This document shows, piece after piece, positions 7,845 to 16,520 of a stretch of DNA of 64,000 nt (positions are counted from its first letter, which is position 1; each line of letters opens with the position of its first letter). Position numbers and translations under genes: made by a program. Under the pieces are notes generated by a model that did not search any database, was not told the DNA's origin, and worked only from the letters and a program-made list of their open reading frames with translations. The DNA is from Marinitoga lauensis. Its GTDB lineage: Bacteria; Thermotogota; Thermotogae; Petrotogales; Petrotogaceae. The DNA is taken from positions 124,001-188,000 of the forward strand of contig NZ_QHLX01000002.1 of the NCBI RefSeq assembly GCF_004135675.1, read 5' to 3'.

Positions 7845-9160
7845 AAATGTTATCTCTTGCTACAGGGTTGCTCTTTTACTTTTCAAATCCACCATTCAAA
7901 ACGGTTTTCTTTATTTTTTATGCATTTATTCCATTTTTTTATTATATAAATAATCGGATTCAAAAAAGAAAGATATTATTATTTTCTGTATTAGTATCAA
8001 TAATAAACTCTTCATTTATTTTTACATCGCAAATAGAATTAAAGTATAAACTGGCTGGGTTCCTATTTTTTGTTTTAATAATAACAACACTTTTTTATTT
8101 CTTTGGAATATTTGTAAAAAAAATAGAGAATTATAAATATAAAACATATCAGAAAGTATTTTTGATATCTTCATTCTGGTTATTTGAGGAGTACTTTGCA
8201 AGTAAAATATTTTATGGATTTACACCTCATCCTGGTATAGCGTTATATAATATAGGAATATTTCTGTTTTTCTCAAAATATATAGGAATGATAGGATTAT
8301 CTTTTATTATAATAGCAATAAATTATTGGTTATATTATCTTTTAAAAAATAAAAAATATAAAATGTTTTTGATAATTTCTTTGTTGATTTTCCTCTTGCT
8401 TAATATAAGCTTTTTTTCACAAAAAGATATAGAAAAAACTAATCAAGAAAAAATAAAAATCGCAATAATACAGGGAAATATATCTTCAAATGAATATGAA
8501 CTTGCCCAAAATAACAATAAATTAAGTTATGAGATATTCAAAAAATACATAAATCTTTCATTGAAAAGCATAAAAGAATATTCGCCACATATAATAATCT
8601 GGCCAGAAACTGCAGTTCATAGATGGATGATGCGACTACCTGATTATAGAAATGAAATATTAGATTTTGCGAAAAAATACAGGATTAATCTAATAATAGG
8701 AACACCAGATTTAACCCTACAAGATAAAGAATATAATTCCATATTCTTCATTTCAAAGAATGGAAAAATAATAGGAAAATATTATAAAAATAAGCTTGTA
8801 CCATATTATGAAAAAGTATTTGAAAATGGAAAAAAATTAAAAATCATTAATATAGATGGAATAAAAGCAGGGGTTGAAATATGTTTTGAAGTAATATTTC
8901 CAAAAATAACAACCGAACTGAAAAAACAAGGTGCTGGTGTAATAATAATAGCAAGTAATAATGGGATGTTTGGTTATAGTATAGTACCGTATTTAATATC
9001 AGCACATGGAGTATTCCGAGCAGCAGAAAATAATATATATGTAATTCAGGCAACAAATTCAGGAATATCACAGATAATTTCTCCTGATGGAAAAATATTA
9101 AAATCATCAAAATTGTATGAAAGAAAAATTATTAATTATGAAATGCCAATAAAAAATTAA
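7841..9160 (+). CDS. second apolipoprotein N-acyltransferase-like protein
   Basis: 439 residues: about six membrane helices (residues 1-195), then a carbon-nitrogen hydrolase domain with the Glu-Lys-Cys triad. These are Glu256 in IIWPETAVHRW, Lys316 in KYYKNKLVPYYE and Cys348 in GVEICFEVIFP. Lnt moves an acyl chain from phospholipid to the N-terminal Cys of lipoproteins in the inner membrane. The window has another, canonical lnt at 15038-16515, so this copy is an extra one embedded in the accessory block and coupled to the C39 peptidase. Two starts are possible (7841 or 7847); GAAGGAGA favours either. None of the neighbouring secreted proteins shows a lipobox, so its substrate is unknown. 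Confidence 0.8.
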   Translation: MKMLSLATGLLFYFSNPPFKTVFFIFYAFIPFFYYINNRIQKRKILLFSVLVSIINSSFIFTSQIELKYKLAGFLFFVLIITTLFYFFGIFVKKIENYKYKTYQKVFLISSFWLFEEYFASKIFYGFTPHPGIALYNIGIFLFFSKYIGMIGLSFIIIAINYWLYYLLKNKKYKMFLIISLLIFLLLNISFFSQKDIEKTNQEKIKIAIIQGNISSNEYELAQNNNKLSYEIFKKYINLSLKSIKEYSPHIIIWPETAVHRWMMRLPDYRNEILDFAKKYRINLIIGTPDLTLQDKEYNSIFFISKNGKIIGKYYKNKLVPYYEKVFENGKKLKIINIDGIKAGVEICFEVIFPKITTELKKQGAGVIIIASNNGMFGYSIVPYLISAHGVFRAAENNIYVIQATNSGISQIISPDGKILKSSKLYERKIINYEMPIKN

Positions 9161-9233
9161 ATAAAACATTTTATTCTGTATATGGAGAAAACATATATTA
9201 TATTATATTTATAATAACAATAATGATATTAAT

Positions 9234-9256
9234 CAACAATAGCGCGCTATTTGTTG
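9234..9256. promoter_or_regulatory. GC-core palindrome in 5' leader, copy 2
   Basis: Same palindrome as at 1511-1533, core TAGCGCGCTA at 9240-9249. It ends 35 bases before ATG 9292. A TATAAT at about 9210-9215 may be the -10 element. Confidence 0.55.
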
Positions 9257-9291
9257 TAAAAAGAAAATAAAAAATGATGGGAGGATGGAGA

Positions 9292-10053
9292 ATGAAAAAG
9301 ATAGTAGTATATGCTATTTTGTTGATGATATTTGTAAATATGATACCTGTAAACCTCTTTGCTAATTCAAAAGTTATTAATGTAAGAGTTTTGACTGATG
9401 ATGAAATGAAAAACATTATTGGTGCTGGTAGTAATAATGGTGGTGGTAATAGTGGAGGTAGTTCTACAAGAAAAGAAATTGAGGGAGAATGGGTTAAGAG
9501 AATTTACTATGACATTTACTCTTATAATAAAATAATAAAAACCTCAAATACCGGTTGGATGGATACGGGTCCTTTACCAGGAAATTACAGTGTTTCTGAT
9601 ACTGTAAATTGGAGAGCTAGTGGTTCTATTAATCTTTCCCTCCCAAAACTCAAAGATATCGTTTCTGTAAATGTTGGAGCTTCATATTCAAAAAGTAAAA
9701 CATATACTTTATCATTTACTTTTCCAGAATATCATAAAGGAATAGTGTGTTCAATTGAAGAAGGAAAAATCGAAAAAGGAACTATTAGTATAAAAAGAAG
9801 ATTTAGTGTATACGATGGAATGACTTTAATTAGACAATATAATACATATGAAAATAAAAATTATATTGCTATTGGTCCCGAAAGACTCGTTTGGAGACCT
9901 TTATTTATTACGGGAAACACTATAAACAATCCTGGTGGAGACGTTTATAATTATAATCTTTATGTATCAAGAACTGATTTAGGCTTTTCATCAAACTCTA
10001 AAGTATTTGTTAAAAAAATATTAAGTGGTGGTAAAGATGAAAGTTATAAGTAA
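9292..10053 (+). CDS. secreted protein with signal peptide plus double-glycine-type leader (cassette 2, first gene)
   Basis: Start ATG 9292 follows GGGAGG by seven bases. Residues 1-25 form a signal peptide (MKKIVVYAILLMIFVNMIPV). Residues 34-45, LTDDEMKNIIGA, match the double-glycine leader pattern at every key position: Leu -12, Thr -11, Glu -8, Met -7, Ile -4, Gly -2, Ala -1. Cleavage would expose GSNNGGGNSGGSS, a flexible linker, then a beta-rich domain. That domain has VSDTVNWRASGSINLSL and SYSKSKTYTLSFTFPEY, similar in layout to the 4286 protein. A standalone C39 peptidase lies two genes upstream. The gene overlaps the next by 17 bases. Function is not known; a secreted toxin or surface protein is possible. 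Confidence 0.7.
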   Translation: MKKIVVYAILLMIFVNMIPVNLFANSKVINVRVLTDDEMKNIIGAGSNNGGGNSGGSSTRKEIEGEWVKRIYYDIYSYNKIIKTSNTGWMDTGPLPGNYSVSDTVNWRASGSINLSLPKLKDIVSVNVGASYSKSKTYTLSFTFPEYHKGIVCSIEEGKIEKGTISIKRRFSVYDGMTLIRQYNTYENKNYIAIGPERLVWRPLFITGNTINNPGGDVYNYNLYVSRTDLGFSSNSKVFVKKILSGGKDESYK

Positions 10054-11142
10054 TTCAACAATAAAAAAAATAATTATCTTCTCTTTTTTATTGATTACAT
10101 GTATTCCTAAAGTTTTTTCAAGTGAAATAAAACAATTTAGTTTTGATTATATTTTAACAATATCTTTCAATAAAGAATATCAGTATAAAAACAATCATAT
10201 AGTTTTATCCTTACCAAAAAACTCCTGGAAAAATGATTTTGATTTTCAATGGACAACAAATGAAAAAGGCAACATTATATATGTGTTTAAGAATTTAAAT
10301 AAATTTAATAATGCAAATGTTACTGTGTATAAAATTGATATATTAGAAAATACGGTAAAAAAGATAAAATTAAATACTTTGGTTCCAGCTCCATTTCCTC
10401 CATGGATGGATATTTTAGATGTTTATGCAAAAAAGATAAGATATATTTTTTGACATTTGGTGGTATTATAGTATTTAATCAAAATTTTAAATTTAGCGAC
10501 TTTTATATATTTGAAGATGTTGCTAATTCAATTATCAAAAAAATAAAAAATGAATATGAAAATGGCACGTATTTTATTCCATATAATCACGGGAATCAGA
10601 TAATCATTGATAATAATGAAAATATAATTGTTAGGGATATATCTGGTGTTAAAATATATTCCTATTCTGGGAAAAAGGAAAAATTTTTTGGTGGAAAAAT
10701 ATATTCATTATCAAATAAATATAATATAAATGCAGATAATAATGAATATCCTTTATTATTAGAAGATGAGAAGGGTGAAATATTTATTGCTCTTTTTAAA
10801 GATCCAAATTCAAAAAATGATTATATTTTTAATACAGTAGAAATATATAATTTAAAAGGTAATAAGTTATTTGAAATAAAAATGAAAGATAGGGAGTTTT
10901 ATCCTACAGCTGCTTTATTAAAAAATTATATTTATTTACTTACAATATCATCAAATGATTCAAATTCATATTTGCAAAGCTTAAAAATTGATATAAACGA
11001 TCATAAAACATTATTTAACATTAATAATGAGAAAAATAATGCATATTACCGTTTCAGTGATATTAAAGTAAGAAAATTATTCAATAATGAATATATTTAT
11101 ATAAAAACATATAATAAGTTGAAAATTTTTAAAGAATTTTAA
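10037..11142 (+). CDS. secreted beta-propeller-like protein (cassette 2), one frame break
   Basis: ATG 10037 follows GGTGGT and overlaps the end of the preceding gene. The signal peptide is KKIIIFSFLLITCIPKVFSS. Blade-like blocks follow (KGNIIYVFKNL, NENIIVRDISGVKIYSYSG, KGEIFIALFKD, LKNYIYLLTISSND) and the protein ends LKIFKEF, about 370 residues in all. One A added to the A6 run at 10430-10435 joins the two halves as DVYAKKDKIYFLTFGG. It occupies the same place as the protein at 4837 in the first cassette. Family unknown; propeller assignment is by repeat rhythm only. Confidence 0.6.
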
Positions 11143-11224
11143 TAAGGGGAAAATTTAGAAAAGATGTTTTTTATATGTTTAATTATTTGAAATAAGATGA
11201 TAGAAGTAGAGTTAGGAGGAAGAG

Positions 11225-12463
11225 ATGAAAAAAATTTTTGTTTTACTATTAACTATTTTTGGAATATTTATTATTGTGTATGGTGAAAATAACATTAAAA
11301 ATATTTTTTTGAATTATGAAGATGCATATAAATATTATGTCTCAATCTTAAACTCAAATCATGAAATAAAAAATGAAAATATTCTAGAAAAATATAGTGA
11401 TTTTTTACCATATATCTCATATAATTTTGGTTTTAATGGGGATAAAATAAGTGGAGTAAATTTAAATACTTCATCAATAGATTTCTCATGGAGTATATTT
11501 AGAGCTGATTTTCTTGATAAAACACAAATGAATAAATTAAATAAGCAAATAGCAAATTTGAATGAGGAAAATGTTAAAAAAAATAATATTTCATATTTTA
11601 AAAGTATCTTTTATAACGCCTATTACCTTCAGAATTATATAGAATTTTTGGAAAAAGAATATAGTAAATTAAACAATATTCTAACAACTACTGAAATAGA
11701 AGATTTAAAAAAATATCTGACAAAAAAGAAATTAGAACTATCATTACAAGAAAACTATGAATCATTATATAATTACAAAAATATGCTTATAAAAAATTTA
11801 AATTTAGAAACACAGAAGGAATTTAAATTAAAATATCCAGAAAAATATTATAATTTAAAAAAATTTCATGGAATTATAGAAAATGTACAATATAAACCAG
11901 TAGAAAGTTTTTTAGAATACAAAATAAGTTATATTACACAACAACAAAATAATCTGGAAAAAAAATTAAGATCCAGCAATTATTTTAATGTTAATTTAAG
12001 TGGAGGATATGATATTTTAAATAATAACTTCTCAATATCATTGAACTTTAACCTATCAGAAAATATACCATATTTAAAAATATCCAGTAATGGGAGTTAT
12101 AATATGGATTATATAAACTTTAATGGCTCTATAAATCCATATCTTTTTAATAATAAAGATGATTATGAAAATTCAAGTGAAGACAATCTTCAAAATACTA
12201 TTTCTAAAATTATAAATTCAAGAGAAAATTTGAAAAATGAAATACTAAAAATAGAAAATGAACTATCGCTTAATGAAATTCAGATAAAAATACTTAAAGA
12301 AGAAATAAAAAATATAAAATCAGAGTGGGATAAATTTGAGAAAGAATATCAAATAGAAAAAATACAATTAGAAAGAAAAATGAAAATTATATACTACAAT
12401 TTAAAAATCGAAGAATTTCTTGAAACTTATACCCAAATAAAAAACCCAAACAACCTCCCTTGA
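11225..12463 (+). CDS. TolC-like outer-membrane protein (cassette 2)
   Basis: 412 residues with a signal peptide (MKKIFVLLLTIFGIFIIVYG). The strand-and-helix halves are SDFLPYISYNFGFNGDKISG plus a long coiled coil, and FNVNLSGGYDILNNNFSISL plus a second coiled coil (about residues 320-395). This is the arrangement of outer-membrane efflux proteins, which form a channel for type I secretion or efflux. GTTAGGAGGAAGAG is a strong ribosome binding site. The last codons run into a remnant of the riboswitch repeat (12450-12480: CAACCTCCCTTGAGATACAG). No inner-membrane ABC transporter or membrane-fusion protein is nearby, so the partner is missing or elsewhere. Confidence 0.65.
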   Translation: MKKIFVLLLTIFGIFIIVYGENNIKNIFLNYEDAYKYYVSILNSNHEIKNENILEKYSDFLPYISYNFGFNGDKISGVNLNTSSIDFSWSIFRADFLDKTQMNKLNKQIANLNEENVKKNNISYFKSIFYNAYYLQNYIEFLEKEYSKLNNILTTTEIEDLKKYLTKKKLELSLQENYESLYNYKNMLIKNLNLETQKEFKLKYPEKYYNLKKFHGIIENVQYKPVESFLEYKISYITQQQNNLEKKLRSSNYFNVNLSGGYDILNNNFSISLNFNLSENIPYLKISSNGSYNMDYINFNGSINPYLFNNKDDYENSSEDNLQNTISKIINSRENLKNEILKIENELSLNEIQIKILKEEIKNIKSEWDKFEKEYQIEKIQLERKMKIIYYNLKIEEFLETYTQIKNPNNLP

Positions 12464-12484
12464 GATACAGAAAAAATAATGGTC
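12444..12484 (+). repeat. remnant of riboswitch-block promoter region
   Basis: AACAACCTCCCTTGAGATAC and the following AAAAAATAATGG match the first ~40 bases of the riboswitch repeat blocks at 3870 and 6910. The -10 box, aptamer and terminator are absent. It marks the right edge of the accessory block. Confidence 0.6.
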
Positions 12485-12503
12485 CTTTTTTTATAATTAA
12501 AAA

Positions 12504-12543
12504 ACCCCTTCCTGGTTTTATTTTATCATATCAGGAAAGGGGT
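12504..12543. terminator. bidirectional terminator
   Basis: ACCCCTTCCTG pairs with CAGGAAAGGGGT (one bulge) around an A/T loop. On the minus strand it is followed by a T-rich run, so it closes ptb strongly and the cassette-2 transcript more weakly. Confidence 0.7.
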
Positions 12544-12592
12544 ATTTCTTTATAGTCACACCAAAGTATTTAAGGTTTTTAGAGATATCTTT

Positions 12593-13483
12593 TCACTTTT
12601 CTGCTTTTAATACTGCAAGAGCAAGAGATGCGAGTTTTGATTCTGCTGTATCTGCCCTTGAAACAATAACAATTGGAGCTTTAGCACCTAATACTAACCC
12701 TGCAATCTTTCCATTTGCAAGATAAACCGCAGATTTACCCAATACATTTCCAGCATGTATATCTGGAACTACTAAAATATCAGCATGTCCTGCTACTTCA
12801 CTTTTTATTTTCTTTATTTTTGCTGCCATCTCACTTAAAGCGTTGTCTAAAGCTAAAGGGCCATCTACAGTACATCCTTTTATTTGACCTCTTTTATTCA
12901 TTTGTGTTATTATTGCTGCTTCCATTGTTTCTGGCATATCTGGATTTACTACTTCAACAGCTGCTAATAATGCAACCTTAGGATTTTCTATACCCATAGA
13001 ATGTGCCAATTCCACAGCATTATTTATTATAGCAACCTTTTGATCCAATGTTGGTTTTATAATCATTCCACCATCAGTTACTAATTTTAAGGTATCTAAA
13101 GCTTCTGTTTCTACTAATGCAACGTGACTTAAGACACTACCTGTTCTTAATCCCCATTCTTTATTTAAAACAGCTTTTAATAATTTTGATGTTTTTATTA
13201 GCCCTTTCATAACAATATCTGCTGCACCTGAAGATACCAATCTTACTCCCTGTTCAGCAGCTTCTACTTCTGTTTTTGTATCTATAATATCAAATTCTTT
13301 TCCTAACTCTTTTAAATTTTCTTCTATTACTTCTTTTTTACCGACCAATATAGGTTCTACAAAACCTTCATCATATGCTTCTGATACTGCTTTTAATGCT
13401 TCTTTATCTTCTGCACCAACAACTACAACCCTTTTTTTGCTTACAATTTTTGCCTTTTCTATTACATCTTTTAATGTTTTCAA
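12593..13483 (-). CDS. ptb: phosphate butyryltransferase / phosphate acyltransferase family
   Basis: 296 residues, the usual length for Ptb. The family segments VSSGAADIVMKGLIKTSKLL, TGSVLSHVALVE, LVTDGGMIIKPT and PDIHAGNVLGKSAVY are all present. The enzyme converts acyl-CoA and phosphate to acyl phosphate in fermentative energy metabolism; the acyl specificity cannot be read from the sequence. The start codon is TTG at 13483, eight bases after AGGGG; no ATG fits. No acyl kinase is adjacent. Confidence 0.88.
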   Translation of the reverse strand: MKTLKDVIEKAKIVSKKRVVVVGAEDKEALKAVSEAYDEGFVEPILVGKKEVIEENLKELGKEFDIIDTKTEVEAAEQGVRLVSSGAADIVMKGLIKTSKLLKAVLNKEWGLRTGSVLSHVALVETEALDTLKLVTDGGMIIKPTLDQKVAIINNAVELAHSMGIENPKVALLAAVEVVNPDMPETMEAAIITQMNKRGQIKGCTVDGPLALDNALSEMAAKIKKIKSEVAGHADILVVPDIHAGNVLGKSAVYLANGKIAGLVLGAKAPIVIVSRADTAESKLASLALAVLKAEK

Positions 13484-13511
13484 CTTAATTCCCCTTTGAA
13501 TATATTTATAA

Positions 13512-14336
13512 TTATTGATCTCCTATATATAAATCTATTTCTTCCCTGGTAATAACCAAATCTGTTGAACCACCTGTAATTATATAAGAACTAAAATCTT
13601 TAATATTTTCATCATTAAAATCACTCTCTGGAGAAGCTACTGAAATTTTATAATTTTTCGTTAAATCAAGTTTAATCATGTTAAACCTATACATACCTTC
13701 ATTATTGGTTAGTGTTGTATATAATATAGTTGAATAATCAGTATCAGTAATTAAAACTGTATAGTGTGACTTTGGTGTTTCTGTTATTTTATCATCATAT
13801 ACATGTCCATAAAAGGTTATGTAATCAGCAGAAGTATCTGCAACCATCCATGATTTAAATGTTGGATTAAATTCATTATCACTACTCATAGACATACCTA
13901 AATCAAGATCAATTATTATATTATAATCCCTATTTAGATTAAATTCTGATGTATCCAATTCAAGTGCGACGTTTGTAGAAACAACAGATATTTTTTTATT
14001 TCCAATATCTATTGTTGAATCGAGTGTTATTTCGATTTTTGAATTTTTTAATGTACTTTCATCAAAAACCTTTATATCTTTTATTTTCTTTAAAACTCCA
14101 GCAAGTTGTAAAAAATCTTCAGTTTGATTTGAAAGAAGTATAATTTCTGTAGAATCTGAAGTATATTTTATTTCTTTAATATTTAACTCTGCTTTTTGAA
14201 TATCTGTTTTTGGTGAATCCGTTAAATAAAAAGTTATAGTTGAATTCTCTAAATTATTATTATCTATTGGATTACACGATATTAACAAAATTAAAAGCGA
14301 AATTAATATAAATATTTCTGATAATATTCTTTTCAT
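13512..14336 (-). CDS. lipoprotein, DUF4382-like
   Basis: 274 residues with a lipoprotein signal peptide ending in the lipobox LLISC (Cys21), so it should be acylated and anchored. The start of the mature part, TITFYLTDSPKTDIQKAELN, resembles the DUF4382 opening (a beta-rich domain beginning LTDAP). A second half, ITFYGHVYDD...NNEGMYRFNMIKL, resembles a carboxypeptidase-regulatory-like (transthyretin-type) fold. No enzymatic residues are evident. It lies with small gaps between ptb and the MBL hydrolase on the same strand. It would be a substrate of Lnt, encoded two genes upstream. Confidence 0.65.
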   Translation of the reverse strand: MKRILSEIFILISLLILLISCNPIDNNNLENSTITFYLTDSPKTDIQKAELNIKEIKYTSDSTEIILLSNQTEDFLQLAGVLKKIKDIKVFDESTLKNSKIEITLDSTIDIGNKKISVVSTNVALELDTSEFNLNRDYNIIIDLDLGMSMSSDNEFNPTFKSWMVADTSADYITFYGHVYDDKITETPKSHYTVLITDTDYSTILYTTLTNNEGMYRFNMIKLDLTKNYKISVASPESDFNDENIKDFSSYIITGGSTDLVITREEIDLYIGDQ

Positions 14337-14345
14337 ATTTACACC

Positions 14346-14987
14346 TCAAATATTAAACAATAATATTTTAGAATCTGATATGCTTATTTCTTTCTTGCTT
14401 ATTGTATATTCTTTTCCAACATTATTTACTGTTCTCATCATTAATTTAATAAAATTTTCTACTGGACTTATTGGAAAGTTCACATATTTTGTTTTAAAAT
14501 GCATTGGTATAACAATTTCGGGATTTATTATATCTATTATTTTTTTTGCTTCGTTTGCATCTATTGTATAATATCCTCCTACTGGAATCATTATAATATT
14601 TATATCCTTTAATTCTTCTATCATTTTTTTATCCAGTATATGCCCTAAATCTCCAAAATGTGCAATTGTCAACCCATCAGAAAACCTAAATTTAAATATT
14701 ATATTTTCGCCTCTTTCATGACCTTTTACCCTATCATGATATGTCTTAAATCCTGTTATTTTTATTCCTTTTGATAAATGATTCCCAGGAGTGTTAATAA
14801 GTATATAATTTCCTTTAATTAAATGATGTGCATTATGATCAAAATGCTGATGACTTTCTGTTATTATATCCGGTTGATAATCTGGTAATGGATAACCAAC
14901 GGTTTCATTAAACGGGTCTGTTAATATTTTAACATTTAAATATTCAATTCCAAAACAAGAATGTCCAAACCATCTAATTTTCATCAT
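14346..14987 (-). CDS. metallo-beta-lactamase-fold hydrolase
   Basis: 213 residues. The metal-binding motif SHQHFDHNAHH (HxHxDH) is near residues 45-55, further ligands are in IAHFGDLGH and IPMHFKTKY. This matches the UlaG/YtkL-like branch of small MBL-fold hydrolases (UPF0173 type). The substrate is unknown. The start is ATG 14987 or 14984, both downstream of GGGGGTG. It is followed after nine bases by the lipoprotein gene, suggesting one transcript from lnt onward. Confidence 0.82.
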   Translation of the reverse strand: MMKIRWFGHSCFGIEYLNVKILTDPFNETVGYPLPDYQPDIITESHQHFDHNAHHLIKGNYILINTPGNHLSKGIKITGFKTYHDRVKGHERGENIIFKFRFSDGLTIAHFGDLGHILDKKMIEELKDINIIMIPVGGYYTIDANEAKKIIDIINPEIVIPMHFKTKYVNFPISPVENFIKLMMRTVNNVGKEYTISKKEISISDSKILLFNI

Positions 14988-15037
14988 TTCACCCCCTTGT
15001 AATTTAAATTAAAACACATCTTTCAAATTGTTATAAA

Positions 15038-16515
15038 TCAGATAAGACTAAATAATAATGCTAGTATTAATATAGTCACTAAAATTATATCAGCATATTT
15101 CGTATAAAACGTTTCTTCTGTTTCTAATGGAACAGAAAACTTTTCTCCAACATATGCTTTTATTGGCAATGTTTCAACAATTCTACCGTATTTATCTACA
15201 ATTCCTGTAATTCCAGTATTTGATACCTGAATAAATGTTCTTCTATTTTCCACTGCCCTAAATACAGCCTTTGAAAAATGTTGTATTAATGCTGTTTTCT
15301 GACTAAACCAACCATCATTTGATATAGCAACTAAAAACTGTGCTCCATTTTTTACAAAATTTCTTGATATCTCAGGAAAATAAGTTTCAAAACAAATTTG
15401 AACACTAAATTTTTTATTATTTAAATCTAAAACAGAATACTCTTTTCCAGGAGTATAATAATTCACCAGTTTAAAAAATGAAAACATTTTAAAGATATTT
15501 TCATATGGTAAAAATTCTGCAAAGGGCATTAATCTTATTTTATTATATATTTTTTCTATTTGACCATTTTTATTTAAATATATGGCACTATTATAAAATT
15601 CTCTTTTTTCACTATTCACAGTTGGAAATCCTATTATCCAATTTTTATCAGACATCTTCACTGCTTCCTGTATGATTCGAAATATTTCAGAGTCCCTAAT
15701 ATCTCTTATAAATACAGCTTCAGGTAATATCAATAAATCAGATTTTTCACTGTGTTCCTGAAGATAATTTGATATTTCAACATAAGAACTCCATGTATTA
15801 TCTGAATATTTTACTTCCTGGGGCACATTAGTTTGAAAAACACTAACTTTAACAGCATTATCATTCATTTTTACATAAGGAAGTTTTTCTGATATTACAA
15901 AATTTACCAGATATAAACTTCCAATTATTATTACAGCATATTTTACTCTTTCTCTCTCTGAAACAAAGGCTATTATTGAATTGACAAATAAAATTAAAAT
16001 TGTCAAACCTATAGTTCCTGTAAACGGTAATATTTGCAAAAAACCTATATGCTGATATAATGCATCTGATAAATTTCCGCCAGTAAAAGCAAAATCCCCA
16101 AATTCCTTCAATATTTCTGCTGCTGCATATGAAAATACCGAAAAAAATACCAGCGATTTAAAATTTATTACTCTTGATTTTCTGAAATAAAGTTCTCCCA
16201 AAAACCAGATGATATAATATGGTAATGTCAAAATTAATACCATTAATAAAAAAGATAGGAAACCTATATAGCCAGGAAATGTATTTATTACTTCTGGAAT
16301 ATTTTTAGATAATACCGGTATTTCCCACCACAGAGTAGTAACCATTAACGAATAGCTATATAAAAATAGCTTTAATAGCCTTTCAAACGTTCCTTTTGAA
16401 TGTGAAAACGAGTATAAAAATGGTGCTACTGAAAACCAGATAAAAAATGAAAAAAGATTTCCAGGCATTGCAAGTCCTGTTAAAACCCTGAAATAACTGG
16501 CAATAATATATTCAA
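15038..16515 (-). CDS. lnt: apolipoprotein N-acyltransferase
   Basis: The membrane part has about six to seven helices, followed by a nitrilase-type domain with Glu in LILPEAVFI, Lys in IYNKIRLMPFAEFLPYE and Cys in VQICFETYFPE. It finishes lipoprotein maturation by N-acylation. I place the start at TTG 16515, eight bases after GAGGAG. The frame from there reads MNILLPVISGFLTGLAMPG once one T is added opposite the A4 run at 16482-16485, which is the normal beginning of Lnt. The longer frame from 16576 has no ribosome binding site and would overlap the upstream gene by 56 bases. A second Lnt-like gene is at 7841. Confidence 0.88.
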
Positions 16516-16520
16516 GACTA

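Noticed and set aside
10430-10435. Programmed frameshift at A6 in the propeller-like gene
   Set aside because: No slippery heptamer with pseudoknot was evident, and the same kind of one-base loss appears across the window, in housekeeping genes and a tRNA.
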